Source: Mycobacteroides sp. LB1
GTDB lineage: Bacteria > Actinomycetota > Actinomycetes > Mycobacteriales > Mycobacteriaceae
Length of the DNA stretch: 64,000 nucleotides
Assembly (NCBI RefSeq): GCF_013449725.1
Contig: NZ_JACCFF010000001.1
Span: 868,001-932,000, forward strand
Direction: 5' to 3'
The notes beneath the pieces are model-generated. The model searched no databases. It was not told the origin of the DNA and worked only from the letters and a program-made list of their open reading frames with translations. Position numbers and translations under genes: made by a program. Shown here in pieces: positions 43,501 through 58,500 of the stretch (positions are counted from its first letter, which is position 1; the number at the start of each line of letters is the position of its first letter).

Positions 43501-46500
43501 AAGAGGGTGCGCAGGCTCTCGTGCCGGGACACCACATCGGCAAGCGCCGTACCCAACGCATCGGCATCAAGAGGTCCATCCAGCCGCAACGTCACGGCCA
43601 TGTTGTAGACCGGTGAGGGTCCGTTCAACTGATCCAGGAACCATAATCGGTTCTGCGCGAACGACAACGGCACCACCGCGGGCCGCTCCCACGACACCAC
43701 CGGCTCCGGTCCCGCCACACCTTCACCGATCCGCGGAGCCAACTGCGCGACGGTGGGCGCTTCGAAAACGGTGCGGACCGCAAGACCAACGCCCAGGCAG
43801 TTGTTGATCGCGGCGATCAGACGCATTGCCGAAATACTGTCGCCACCAAGATCGAAGAACGAGTCGTCGACCCCGACGCGCTCGACGCCGAGAACCTGGG
43901 CGTAGATACCTGTGAGGATCTCCTCGGCGGGGCCTTCCGGCGGACGGTACTCGCCAGCGGTGTATTCGGGTGCCGGTAGGGCACGGGTGTCGAGTTTGCC
44001 GTTCGGTGTGCGCGGTAGCGCATCCAGCACCACTACCACGGCCGGAACCATATAGGCAGGCAGCCTCACCGCCAGCGCAGTACGCACCTCGGCCGGATCG
44101 GCCGTTCCGGTGATGTAGCCGACCAGTCTCCTGCCACCGGCCTGGTCCTCGCGGGCGATCACGACCGCGTTCTCGACGCCGTCCAAACCGGTGAGCGCGG
44201 ACTGAATTTCACCGAGCTCGATGCGATACCCCCGGATCTTGACCTGCTCGTCGGCACGGCCCAGGTAGTCGAGCTGACCATCCGCACGCCAACGCACCAG
44301 GTCTCCGGTGCGATACATCCGATCGCCCAATTTTCCGAAGGGGCAGGCCACAAACCGCGACGTCGTCAGACCGGCGCGGCCGATATATCCCACCGCCACC
44401 CCGTGGCCGGCCACGTACAACTCGCCGACCACCCCGGCCGGTACCTGCCGCAGTGACTCGTCCAGCACCAGTAGTGCTGCCCCCGGCACCGGGAATCCGA
44501 TAGGCGGGGCACCCGACTCCGCTATCAGGGGCGCGCTGATCGCCACACACATAGCCGTCTCGGTCGGACCGTAGGCATTGACCATCATCCGTCCCGGTGC
44601 CCACCGATCCACCACTTCCGTCGGGCAGGCTTCACCGGCCATCACCAGCGATACCGACTCCAACCCCTCCCGAGACAGCACCGCCGCCGCGGACGGCGTC
44701 TGCGTCAACACGCTGACCTCGTGAGCAACGAGCGCGGCGTGGAAGTCCTTCGGCGAGCGGGCCACCGGATCGGGCACCACCACCACCCGCCCACCACGGA
44801 GCAACGCACCAAAGATCTCCCACACCGAGGCGTCGAATGCCAACGAGTGACTGTGCGACCAGACCCCCGCCGACGGTAGGCCCGCACCTAGGTGTTCCAG
44901 CAGCTGCGTCACATTACGATGAGTAACTGCAACGCCTTTAGGTATACCGGTAGTGCCCGAGGTGTAGATCAGATAGGCAACGTCGGCGGCGTCCGGCGTC
45001 GGCAGCACTGTGCCGGGTTGACCGTCGATCTGGGGATCGTTGATATCGACAACCACCACGTCGTGTCCGTCCAGACGGTCGGCCAGGGCGGCGGTGCTGA
45101 TCGCCGCCGTCGGTGCGGCGTCGGCGAGTATGAACCCGATCCGCTCCGTCGGCAATGCCGGGTCGATCGGCAGGTACGTCGCCCCGGTTTTCAGTACCCC
45201 GAGGATCGCGGCGATGGCCTCGGCCGAACGCGTCAACACCAGCGCCACCCGATCGCCGGGTCGGACTCCTTGACCGATAAGGAAGTGCGCCAATCGGTTC
45301 GAAGCCTCATCCAGCTCGCGATACGTCATCGCCCGGCCCTCACCCACCACTGCCGCCTCGCCCGGGGTGTGGGCCACCTGCACGGCGAACAATGCCGGGA
45401 TCGACGGCAGCACGGGCACCGGTCGCGTCAGCGCCGTTCGGTTGCCCAGTCTGTCCAGCCGAACACGTTCGGCCTCGTCGAGCAGATCGACCGAGGACAA
45501 CCGGCGACCCGGGTCTGCGGTCATCGCCGCCAACACCCGCTGCAACCGTCCGATCAACGTCTCGATAGTCGGCACGTCGAACACGTCGGTGCGGAACTCC
45601 ACGTGTCCGCCAATCCCAGCGGGATCACCGGCTCCGTTCCAGCGTTCCGCCAGCGCGAATACCACATCCATACGGGCCGAATGGGTCTCCAGCGGTACGG
45701 ATGTAACCTCAAGGCCCTCCAACGCCAGACCGGCGGCCGGATCATCGTGCCCGGCGAAGTTCTGCCAGGCCAACATCGTCTGAACCAGCGGGTGATGGGT
45801 GAGGCTCCGGGCGGGGTTGAGGCGCTCCACCAGCACCTCGAACGGTACGTCCTGATGCTCAAAGGCCGCCAGACTGCGCGCCTGAACCCGGGCCAACAGT
45901 TCCGCGAAGGTGGGGTCTCCGGCCAGATCGACCCGCAACACCAGGGTGTTGACGAAGAAGCCCACCAGCTCATCGAGTGCGGGGTCTCGTCGCCCCGCAA
46001 TCGGAAATCCCACTGCCACATCGTTGTTAGCGCCGATCTTCGAGAGCAGCACCGCGAGAGCGGCCTGCACCACCATGAAGCTGGTCGCATTGTGCTCGCG
46101 CGCCAGCCGCCGAACCTGCTGTTGCAACTCCGCCGGCCAGTCCACCGGCACCGTGGCACCGCGCTGATCGGCCACCGGCGGGTAGGGCCGATCGGTGGGC
46201 AGCTGCAGGCGCTCCGGCATTCCGGCTAGGGCGTCCTGCCAGTAGGACAGCTGCGCGCCGATGCGGCTGCCGGTATCGTCGAGATCGCCGAATTGCGCGC
46301 GCTGCCACAGGGTGTAGTCGGCGTACTGCACCGACAGCTCGGCCCATCCGGGCGCCTGTCCCGCACGCCTGCGGGCATAGGCAACACACAAATCGGCACT
46401 CAATGGAGCCAACGACAGGCCGTCCGCGGCGATATGATGCACCACGATCACCAGCACGTGTTCGTCCGGCCCTACGCCGAAAAGCATTGCACGTATCGGT

Positions 46501-49500
46501 ATCTCGGTCGCCAGGTCAAAGCCGTAGAGGGTCGCGGCCTTGACGGCCTCGTCCAGTTGTCCTACCGGCCAGCCGGCGGCATCCACGAAGTCCCAACCGA
46601 AATCGGCCGGCTCCGCGGGAATCACAACCTGCTGCGGCATTCCCCCGCACACCGGAAACACGGTGCGCAGACTCTCGTGGCGGCTCACCACATCGGCGAG
46701 CGCCGCACCCAACGCGTCGGTATCCAGGTGCCCGCGCAGCCGCAGCGCCGCCGGCATGTTGTAAAGAGGTGAGGGCCCCTGCAGCTGATCGATGAACCAC
46801 AACCGGTTCTGAGCGAACGACAACGGCATCGCGGCGGGCCGCTCCCCCGCCAACAACGGCTCCAGACCACCAACCCCCATACCGACGCGGGGTGCCAGCT
46901 GGGCAATCGTGGGCGCTTCGAAAACGGCGCGCACACCGAGATCAGCTTCCAGTGCAGAGTTGATCGTCGTGATCAATCGCATGGTCGACAGTGAGTCCCC
47001 ACCCAGATCGAAGAACGAGTCGTCGATCCCCACGCTGTCGATACCAAGCACCTGCGCGTAGATGCCCGCCAAGATCTCCTCTGTTGGATTCGTTGGGGCG
47101 CGGTAGTGATCGACGTGTTGATAGTCCGGCGCCGGCAGGGCTCGGATATCAAGCTTTCCGTTGACGGTCACCGGTAGCGCCTCCAGTACCACCACCGCAG
47201 CCGGGACCATGTAGGCCGGAAGCCGATCGGCAAGCACGGCACGCGTCTTGGCCGGATCGGCCGACCCGGTGACATACCCCACCAGGCGCTTGTCGCCGGG
47301 TTCGTCTTCGCGGGCGATGACCGCTGCCTGCTCTACACCGTCCAAATCGGTAAGCGCAGACTGTATTTCACCAAGCTCAATGCGATAGCCGCGGATCTTC
47401 ACCTGCTCATCGGCGCGACCCAGGTACCGCAGCTGCCCATCGGGACCCCAGCACACCAGGTCTCCGGTGCGATACATCCTTTGTCCTGGCACTCCCACGG
47501 GACAAGCCACAAACCGCGATGCGGTCAGCGCCGAACGTTGCCAATAGCCCGCACCCACCCCGGCACCCGCCAGATACAACTCACCGACCACCCCCGTGGG
47601 CATCGGATGCAACCACTCGTCGAGCACGAAGAAGGCCGCCCACGACACCGGTGAGCCGATCGGGGGGAACCCGGACCCCGCCTCCAGCGGCGCGCTCTTG
47701 CACGCCCACATCGTGGTTTCGGTAGGGCCGTACACGTTGACCATGACCCGACCGGGTGCCCACCGATCCACCAATTCCGGCGGGCAGGGCTCCGCGCCGA
47801 TTACCAAGGCCACCGACTCCAGCCCCTCGGGTGAGAGCAGACCCACAGCGGACGGAGTCTGGGTCAGCACCGTCACGCGCTCATCGACCAATAGCGAGTG
47901 GAAGTCCGCCGGCGAGCGCGCCACCAAGTCCGGCACTACCACGAGCCGCCCGCCGTGCAGCAGCGCACCCCAGATCTCCCATACCGAGAAATCAAAGGCA
48001 TAGGAGTGGAATTGCGTCCACACCTGGTGCGGCGCCAACTCCACGCCGATGTCCAGCGCGTCGAACAGCTGGACGACGTTGTACTGAGTAACCACAACAC
48101 CTTTGGGGACGCCGGTGGTGCCGGAGGTGTAGATGATGTGGGCAAGGTCGTCTGGGGCCGGAGCCTGCGGCGCCATGATGGGCTGGGTTTCCCGAGCCGG
48201 GTCGTCGATATCGATGACGAGCACGTCGAACCCGTCCAGCTTGTCCGCCAGCGCCGCCGTGGTGACGGCGGCCCTCGGGGCGGCGTCGGTGAGCATGAAT
48301 TCGATTCGAGCGGCGGGCAGTGCCGGGTCGATCGGCAGATACGCTGCCCCGGACTTGAGTACCGCCAGGATCGCCACGATGGGCTCGGCAGAACGCGGGA
48401 ACAGCAACGCCACGAACTCACCCGGGCCGGCTCCACGACTAACCAGTAAGTGCGCCAATTGATTCGCGGACTCATCAAGCTCCCGGTAGGTCATAGACCT
48501 GCTGTCGAAGGTCACGGCCACCGCGTCAGGCGTGCGGGCCGCCTGGGCGGCGAACAGCTCCGCCACCGTCGCCGGTTTCGCCGGTCGCGTCAATACCTCC
48601 TCGTTGCCCCACCTGGCCAGCCGGGCGTGCTCGGCACCGTCGAGTAGATCCACCGAGGACAAACGCCGTTGCGGCTCGGCGGTGACCCCCGTCAACACGC
48701 GCCTCAGCCGTTCGATCAAAGCCTCGATAGTCTCCGCATCGAACACATCGGTACGGAATTCCGCCGTCACCGCAATGCCGGCGCGCTGACCGGCCTCGGT
48801 CCAGCGTTCGGCCAGAGACAACGCCAAATCCATGCGGGCGGTGTCGGTGTGTACCGGTATGGGTGTGACCTGTAGATCACCCAGGGTCATCGCGCCGAGC
48901 GGACTCTTGTTATGCCCGAAGAAGTTCTCCCAGCCCAACATCACCTGAATCAGCGGATGATGGCTCAGGCTCCGGGCAGGGTTGAGCCGATCCACCAGCA
49001 GTTCGAACGGCACATCCTGATGCTCGAAAGCTGCCAGACTGCGCAGCCGCACTTGAGCCAGCAGCTCGGCGAAGGTGGGGTCTCCAGTCACGTCGACCCG
49101 AAGGACCAGGGTGTTGACGAAGAACCCGATCAACTCGTCGAGCGCGGGGTCCGGGCGCCCGGCGATCGGAAATCCCACTGCTACATCGGAACTGGTGCCG
49201 ATCTTGGAGAGCAGCGCGGCAAATGCGGCCTGGACCACCATGAAGCCAGTGGCGTTGTGTTCGCGGGCCACTCGAGAAATCTGCTGCTGCAGCTCGGCCG
49301 GCCAATCAACCGCCACCCGAGCACCACGGTGATCGGCGACCGACGGGTAGGGACGGTCGGTCGGCAGCTGCAGGCGCTCCGGCAGCCCCGCCAGGGTGTC
49401 CTGCCAGAAGTCCAGCTGTGTGGCAAGACGACTGTCGCCGTCGTCAGCATCACCCAGGTACGCACGCTGCCAGAGCGTGTAGTCGGCGTACTGCACCGAC

Positions 49501-52500
49501 AAAGGCGCCCATTGGGGTACCTGGCGGTCGCAGCGACCGGCATAGGCCAGGCCCAGATCCCGTGCGAACGGAGTGAGCGACCAGCCGTCGGCAGCGATGT
49601 GATGCACCACCACAACCAGCACATGCTCATCGGTCGACACGGTAAAAAGCTCAGTGTGAAGCGGACTTTCACTCGCCAGTTCGAACGCGTACCGGGCCGC
49701 CGCGTCGATACCCGTACGCAGCCGGCCCTCCGACCAACCAGTGGCATCGACGACCTCGCATGCGAAGCCGGCCCGCTCCGCGGGAATCACCACCTGCCGA
49801 GGTGTCCCGTCGACCGCCGCGAACACCGTGCGCAGGCTTTCGTGGCGGGCCACGACATCGGCGAGCGCCGCGCCCAACGCGTCGGTATCCAGGTGCCCGC
49901 GCAGCCTCAATGCCACCGCGATGTTGTAGATCGGCGAAGGCCCCTGCAACTGGTCGATGAACCACAACCGGTTCTGAGCGAACGACAACGGGAGCGCCGC
50001 CGGCCGCGCCCCCGCCACCAACGGCTCGGGCCGAGGAGCATCCCCGCCGACGAGGCACGCCAGCTCGGCAACCGTAGGCGCCTCGAAGATGACCCTGACC
50101 CCGAGATCAGCGCCCAGGGTGGTGTTTACCAAAGAGATCAGACGCATCGCCGACAGCGAGTCGCCACCCAAATCGAAGAACGAATCGTCGACACCAACCC
50201 GCTCGAGCCCCAGCACGTGGGCGTAGATCCCGACGAGGATTTCCTCGACCGCACCAACCGGGGCTCGGTAGCGATCACCATCCCGGTACTCCGGCGCCGG
50301 CAGGGCCTTGCGGTCGAGCTTCCCCGAGGAGGTCAGCGGCAGTTCCTCAAGCGCCACAATGTAGGTCGGCACCATGTAGTCGGGTAGCCAAGCGCTCAAT
50401 CGCTCGCGCACGCCGCCGATCTTGGTGTTGGTGCGCGGGTCATTGGCATGGCTGATGCGCTGCTGGGCCCAGACGGAGGGCTGGTAGAGATCGGTCAGCC
50501 GCGGGGCCGGAAGCCCGTCGTCTGCGATGAAAACCGCACTAAGACTGCCGAGTTGGGTGCCATAGGTCACCGCGACGTGATATCCGGCGGCCTCGCCGAG
50601 GCGATGCAGTTCTTCCGGATCGACGGCCTCGGGACCGGCGGCCGCTTGGGCCAGGGCGTCGACCACGGATAGCCCCGCCGCCAGTGCGGCCTCGACCCTG
50701 ACATCGTCTATCTGTCCGGCACGGGGAATGTCGGTGACGCGGATGACGGCCGGACGTCGGGACACCAGCTCGTCACGCAGCCCGCGCAGGCTCGCACATC
50801 GGGCCCACGTCCAGGTGGACTCGGCGCTCACCGAACGTGCGGGCGTAGGAGTCTTGTGGATGACAACGTCATAGCGGTACCGGCTCAGTTCGTTGTCGGC
50901 CCATCCGCGCTTGACTCGGATATCCAGCCCACCCACCGACGGGCAGGAATCCGCCCAGGTGGTGAAAAATTCTGGAGCCAAAAGCAATTCGGTCTCACCG
51001 CGCATCGCATGGCGGACTCGGCCGCGGATCTCGGCCGTATCAGCGCCGCCGGAGCGCCCCACCGCGATGGCGGTTTGGAAGGCACCTTGCAGGGCGTGAT
51101 TGCGGATATCGCCGATGAATACCGCGCCGCCGGGGGCCAACAGATCCATCGCGGTGTCGATGACCTCGGCGAGATACCCCGCATTGGGGAAGTATTGGAC
51201 AACAGAGTTGAGGACGATGGTGTCGAAGTGGCTGCGCGACAGTCCCTCCGTGACGTGTGCGGGCTGGGCCAGCAGCTCGACTCGATTACGCCACGAGACC
51301 TGTAGCTGCTCCAGTGAGCGTGCCAGATTGTCGATCGCCACCGCCGAAAAGTCGGTGGCCACATACTGATCGCACTGCGGAGCGATCTCCGATAGCAGCA
51401 ATCCCGAACCCGCGCCTATCTCCAGCACACGTTTCGGTCGCAAGGACATGATCCGGTTCACTGTGGCGCAACGCCATTCGACCATCTCCTCGAGCGGGAT
51501 CGGCTCGCCCGTGTAGCTGCTGTTCCAGCCGCGGAAGTCCATGCCGAAGCTGGACGCGATATCGGCGCCGTACAGGTCGTCGTATAGGTGTTTCCACTCC
51601 TCGACATCTCCGGCGTCGTGGTCGGCGACGGTTTGATCGAGAGTCACGTAGGCGACCAGGTGCGAGCCGGCGGCGCCGTCCTGCACGGTGACGGCGGCCT
51701 GGGTCACCTGCGGGCAGGCCAGCAGGGTGTTCTCGATCTCCCCCAATTCGATGCGCTGCCCACGCAGTTTGATCTGACCGTCGGCACGGCCCAAATACTC
51801 CAGGACTCCGTCGGGAGTCCACCGCACCAGGTCGCCGGTGCGATACATCCGCTGCCCGGCCACACCGAACAGACTCCCAAAAGGATTGGCCACGAACCGC
51901 TCCGCGGTCAGCTCAACTCGGCCCAGATAGCCATGTGCCAATGCAGGCCCACTCAGATACAGCTCGCCCACCACCCCTACCGGGACTGGATTGAGCCAGG
52001 CGTCGAGCACCAGTGCGCGCACCCCGGCAATCGGGGCGCCGATGCGGACCGGCTGCCCCGCCTTGAGCGGCGCGCAGGTGACCCAGATGGTGGTCTCGCT
52101 GGGGCCGTACCCGTTGAACATCCGCCGATCCGGCGCCCAGGCTTCCACCAGCTCCGGAAGACAAGCCTCCCCGACGGCGATCAGCGTGTGCAGCCCATCG
52201 AGCCGACCCCGATCCAGCGTCGAGAGCACCGTGGGGGTAAGTATCGCGGCGCTGACCTTCTGCCTGTGCAGCAAGGAAGTCAGCGCCTCCCCGGCATACA
52301 CCTGCGGCGGGGCGATCACCAATGCCGCTCCCGACCCGGCCGCCAACAACAACTCACCGACTGACGCATCAAAGGTCGGCGAGGCCACCATGAGCACTCG
52401 CGCGTCCGCATCCAACCCGAACAGATCGCATTGGGCCGCCGCCCAACCCAGCAGACCCGAGTGACTGAGCGCCACCCCCTTGGGGACACCCGTCGAGCCG

Positions 52501-55500
52501 GACGTGAAGATCACGTACGCGGTGTCCGCCGCCGTCAGCACCGACAGCCGATCCGCATCCGTGATCGGCTCCGCGGAATACCCGGACACCTCCAGACCGT
52601 CGATGCGCAGGACCGGGAGCGACCCGACGGCGGCGACATCGTCAGCGCCGCAGGTCAATACGCATACCGCTCCCGCGGCGTCCAGCACCGAGGCGATCCG
52701 CTCGACGGGATGGTCCAGGTCCACCGGCACGTACACACCACCGGCCTTGACCACTGCCCACCACGCGACAACCAGTTCGGTACACCGATCCATCGCCACG
52801 CCCACCGCATGCTCCGGGCCCACACCCATGTCGATCATCTTGCGCGCCAACCGATTTGAATACTCGTCGAGCTCACGATACGATATTGTTCGCACACCGT
52901 CGAGCACCGCCGGCGCATCCGGGTGGGCCGCTACCGCAGCGGCCAACAGCCGCGGCGTCACCCCGACCGGCGCCGCCGTAGTCGCACCGGACAACCCCGA
53001 CAACACCCGATCACGCTCAGCGCGATCCAGCAGATCCACCGACGACAGCCGCCGGGTGGGATCCGGAGCCATCGCGACCAGTACCCGCTGCAATCTGTCG
53101 ACGAGCGCCCCGATGCCGACGGCGTCGAACACGTCGGTGTCGTACTCGACGTGCAGGCCGAGTTCACGGCCGGGCAGGGCTTCCACCGTCAGCGGGTAGT
53201 GGTTGTACTCGCGGTTGGTGAACTCGGCTATCGCCAGCCCATCCGCGCCCAGCATCATGCCACTGTCGATGGGATAGTTCTCGTACACGAAAAGCGTGTC
53301 GAATAGTTGCTCGTGGCCGGCCACGCGGTGAATCTCGCTGAGCGCCAGGTGCTGATGCTCAAGTGTGTCGTTGTGGGCCTTCTGCAGCTGCGCAAGTAGG
53401 TCTGCGGTGGTCGTAGTGGCGGTGATGTTGGCGCGTACCGGAACCGTGTTGATCAACAAGCCCACCATCGATTCCGCGTTGGCCACCTCCAGCTGACCGA
53501 CGCGCGACCGGGGGGTTCCGAAGACGACATCTTGTTGACCGGTCAACAAGGTCAGCACCATCGCCCAGGCGCCCTGCAGCACCGTGCTGAGGGTGGTGCG
53601 GCAGGAGCGCGCCAGTTCGCCGAGGGCTCGTGTGGTCTGCTCGGATACCCGGGACGTCTCAAATCCCCGCTGCCCCTGCCCCAACCGATTCTTGGGTCCG
53701 ACCAGTGTGGGAGCTTCGAGTCCGCCCAACACCTCACCCCACGCCTCGCGAGCCGCCTCCAGATCCCGATCGGCCAACCAGGTGAGAAACGCGCGATACG
53801 ACCCGGCCGCGGCCAGCCGCTGTCCGTAGTAGCTCGCGAAGATCTCCCGCAGGAGGATCGGCAGCGACCACCCGTCGAGCAGGATGTGGTGACTGGTCAG
53901 CACGAACCGATGCCGACACTCCTCGATACGGATTAACGCGGCCCGAAACGCGGATTGGCGCGCGAGGTCACACACCGCGGCACGTTCGGCGCCACACACC
54001 TGCGCGATCAGCTCATCCGTTTCCGTGTCGCCGCCACCGAGATCGACATATCGCCACTGCACTGCGGGATGAGCCGGAATTACCTGCACCGGCTCCTCGA
54101 ACTGTTGGCTGAACAGGGCCGCCAGGTGTGGGTGCCGACCGACGACGGTGCGCATCGCATCGTGTAGACGGTCGGGGTCCAGCGGGCCGGTCAGGGTGAA
54201 ATCCAGCTGGACCGCGTACATATCGTCCCCGGCCTGCGCGGTGCCGGCGTGGAACAACAGCCCCCGCTGCAACGGGGTCAACGGCAAAATATCGGCTACG
54301 TCATATTTCCGTTGCAGCTCGTCGATCTGCAACTGGCTCAGCCGCGCGGGTGCAATATCGGACGGCGTCAGACCACCTCCACCGGACCGCACGTGAGTGC
54401 AGATTCCGGCCAGCGCCTCGAACCACAGCCTACTGAGCCGGGTGACCTGCGCCTCGTCGAGAATCGAGGTCGCCCAAGTCCATTCGGCATGCAAGCACGG
54501 GCCGGAGCCGGTGTCTATCGCGCCCGCATTGAGCTCGACGGTGTGCATCAACGGCATCGGTACCGCCTCGGCGGTGCCGATTGCCGACAGCCCATCATGA
54601 TGGATTCGCCAGCCGTCGCCGAAGAATCCGGCCGCCGCCCCCAAACGTCCCAGGTAGTTGAAGGCGATCGACGGGTCGCCCCCCTCCAGATCGACATCGT
54701 CGTTGAGGTAGCGCAACAATCCATAGGTCAGCCCGTGCGGAAGCGCGCGAAGCTGCTCTTTGGCACCCTTGATCACCGCCCCGAGCGCCGCCTCACCCGC
54801 CACCACCTGCGCCCAGCACAATCCCGAAACAGATAGCGACACTGGATACTTGGTGGTGAACCAGCCGACGGTATGCGATAGGTCAAGGTCCGGGCTCAGT
54901 TCCTCGTGCCGCCCGTGGCCTTCGACGTCGATCCCGATCGCAGCATCACGGTCGCCCAGGAACTCCGCCCACGCCAACCCGAAGGCGATCAACAGGATGT
55001 CTTGCGCCCTGGTATGAAACGCCACCGGCACCTCGCCCAGAAGGATTCCGGTGGTCTCGGAATCCAGTTCCACCGACAAACGTCCAGCGGTGGCGTAGGT
55101 GTCCGCCCCGGGATCCGCCGCGGGCAATGCGGCAGGTGTCGCCGTCACCTCCCTCCAGGCGCCCACCTGCTTGACAACATCCGGCCGGCTCGCGTGCTCG
55201 GTCAACACCGATGCCCACCGGGCAAACGACGTCCCGGCGGCGGGTAGCACCACCGGCTGTCCCGAACGATGCTGCGCCCAGGCAATATTCAAGTCTTCCA
55301 ACAAGATCAACCAGGACACCGCATCAACGGCAAGGTGGTGAATGATCAACACCAGCTGGCAGGGGGACTCGACCCACAGGGCGCTCAGCATCAGCCCGGC
55401 CGCCGGGTTCAACCGTGACCGCGCCTCCTGTAATGCCTTGTCGGACAGCTCGTCCACCGACCGCAGACGTCTACGGGCATCCACCGAGCCCACTTCCGGT

Positions 55501-58500
55501 ACCTGCAGTGACCAGCCGCCTACCTCGTCGTGATCCACACGCAGCCGCAACATTGCATGACGATCCAGCAAAGCCTGCAACATGGTCACCACATCGACCT
55601 CGCCGACCCCGGCCGGAGCCTGCACCAGCACCGCCTGGTTGAACTCGTCGGTTGGTCCATCCACCGCTGCTAGCCAGCGCATGATGGGTACGGCCAGCAC
55701 GGGCCCGATACCCTCGTCGATCACGTGAGCTCCGCTGTCGGTGACACTGGCCACTCTGGCCAGCCGCGCCACGGTCTGCTCCACGAAGATGTCTCGTGGG
55801 CGACACGTCAGACCCGCTGCCCGCGCCCGCGTCACCACCTGCACCGACAAGATGCTGTCGCCACCAAGCTCGAAGAAGGATTCGTCGACCCCCACTCGCT
55901 CGAGCCCGAGCACCTCGGCATAGATGCCCGCCAGGATCTCCTCGATCGCATCGCCCGGGGCGCGATACTCGCCCGCGCTGTATTCGGGTGTCGGCAGCGC
56001 ACGTACATCAAGCTTGCCGTTGACGGTCATGGGCAGCGTTTCCAGCGCCACCACCATGGCCGGCACCATGTAGTCCGGTAGCCGTTTGACCAGCGCTCCG
56101 CGCGCCTCGGCGGGGTCCGCCGACCCGGTGATGTAGCCGACCAGCCGCTTGTTGCCCGGACGGTCCTCGCGAGCGATCACCACTGCCGCCTCCACGCCGT
56201 CCAACTCGGCGAGAGCGGATTGGATCTCACCCAGTTCGATGCGATACCCACGAACCTTGACCTGCTCATCGGCGCGACCGAGATAGTCCAGCTGTCCGTC
56301 GGCACGCCAACGCACCAGGTCCCCGGTGCGGTACATCCGATGGCCCGGCCTCCCGAACGCGCAGGCCACGAATCGCGACGCGGTCAAGCCGACCCGACCC
56401 ACGTAGCCGACCCCGACTCCGGCACCGGCCACATACAGCTCACCGATCACCCCGGCGGGTACCGGCCGCAGCCACTCGTCCAGCACGAACAATGCCGCCC
56501 GGGGTACCGGCGAGCCAATCGGAGGAGTACCTGACCCCGCATTCAGGGGCGCACTGATCGACGCACAGATCATCGTCTCGCTGGGACCGTACGCATTGAC
56601 CATCACCCGCCCCGGTGCCCACCGATCCACCACATCCGGTGGGCAGGCCTCCGCACCAATCACCAACGCCGTCGAATCCAGCCCCAGCGGCGATAACGCC
56701 TGTACCGCCGAGGGAGTTTGACTCAGGACCGTGACCTTCTCGGCCACCAGCAAGGCGTGAAGATCCTCCGGTGCGCGGGTCACTTCTTCGGGAACCACCA
56801 CGAGCCGCCCGCCACGCAGTAACGCGCCCCAGACCTCCCACACCGAAAAATCGAAAGAATAGGAGTGACTCTGCGACCACACCCCGGCGGGCGGCAGTAT
56901 CAGATCCAACGATGCAAACAGCTGCGTCACGTTACGGTGAGTGATCGCAATACCTTTAGGCACACCGGTGGTACCGGAGGTATAGATCAGGTAGGCAAGA
57001 TCGTCGGGGGTCGGCGCCGGGGGCGCCGTGCCGGCTTGGTTATCCACGGCAGGGTCGTCGACATCGACGAGTGGCAGCTCGAATCCAACGAACCGGTCGG
57101 CCAGATCTTTGGTGCTCACCACCGCGGTTGGACCGGCATCAGCGACCATAAATGCGATCCGCTCGGCCGGCAGTGCCGGGTCGATCGGCAGATATGCCGC
57201 CCCCGACTTGAGCACCGCCAGGATTGCCACGACCGCCTCTGCAGACCGCGGCAACATCAACGCCACATACCGCCCCGGTCCCACACCTTGGGCAATCAAT
57301 AAGTGCGCCAACCGATTAGCCGATCCATCCAGTTCACGGTAGGTCAACGACCGGCCCTGGAAAGTCAGCGCCGTCGCATCCGGGGTGCGAGCCACCTGCG
57401 CGGAAAACAACTCCGGAACCGACATCGCGCCGGCCGCAGGTTCGGTCAGCACCGCGAGGTTACCGACCTCATCCAGGCGCGCGCGCTCGTCGGCGCCCAG
57501 CAGATCCATCGCCGACAGCCGCCGATCCGGATCGGCGGCCATTGTCACCAGCAGCCGCTCCAATCGAGCCACCAGATCCGCAGCATCAAAATTCGAAAAG
57601 GGCTGTCCGGCACCCACTGTGCTCAAGAAGTGCTCATCACCGAACCCAAGGAAGAACAGGCCAAAATGCCCCACCGGGCCGAAGGTCGTGTAGGTAGCGG
57701 TTGCCGGTACACCACCGAAATCCAAGGTGAGTCTTGCCGGCACGAAATTGACGACTACCCGATTGGGCACCTGCCTCGGGCCACGAGAGTCGCTCTCGCC
57801 GATAACCGCGTTCACCGGAAAACGTTGATGCCGCAGTGCCTCCCGGGCCTTCCTGTCGACCTGATGGCAAAAATCGGCCACCGTAGCTTCCGGGCCCGCA
57901 TTCAAGACCAGTGGCACCACACCGGCGAGCATGCCCGGACGGACCTTTGACGCCGGATCCACTCTTCGGCTTACCGGGAAGTCCAGTACTACCTCATCCG
58001 AACCGTCAGCACTCCATCCACGTACCAAGAGCGCGCACGCCGCGGTCAGCACGGATGATCTACGGACCCGTAGAGCCTTGGACAGCTCCTTGACCCGTCC
58101 GATTACGGCGGAGTCCAGTTGGACCGGGGCGGAGGGCGAATACGGATCCTGCTCGTCGGCGATCTGCGGCGGCCGATAACCCGTTTCATCCCCCGAGGGC
58201 AGGTTCCCGGCCCAATAGTCCCGGTCTTCCACGTAGTCGGTGGACGCCACGTAGTCCGCCTCGCCGGCGACGAAATCCTGTAGCGAGCCGAAGAAGGCGG
58301 GAGAAATAGCGATGCCCGCGGCAAGCGCGGAGTAGACAGCCGCAATCCGCCTTCCCACCAGGGCGATACCCAACCCATCGATGATGATGTGGTGGAGACA
58401 CCCGAACCAGTAGTACTCATCGTCTCGTGTTCGGAACAACGCGAATTTGACCAGCGGGCCGGTGAGCGGCATCGGTGTCCGTTGGATCGACGCCGCCATG

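Noticed and set aside
44892..50387. Long plus-strand frames (445 and 491 codons) inside the synthetase
   Set aside because: They run antisense through conserved NRPS domains and recur at equivalent places in several modules, as expected for shadows of repeated sequence.
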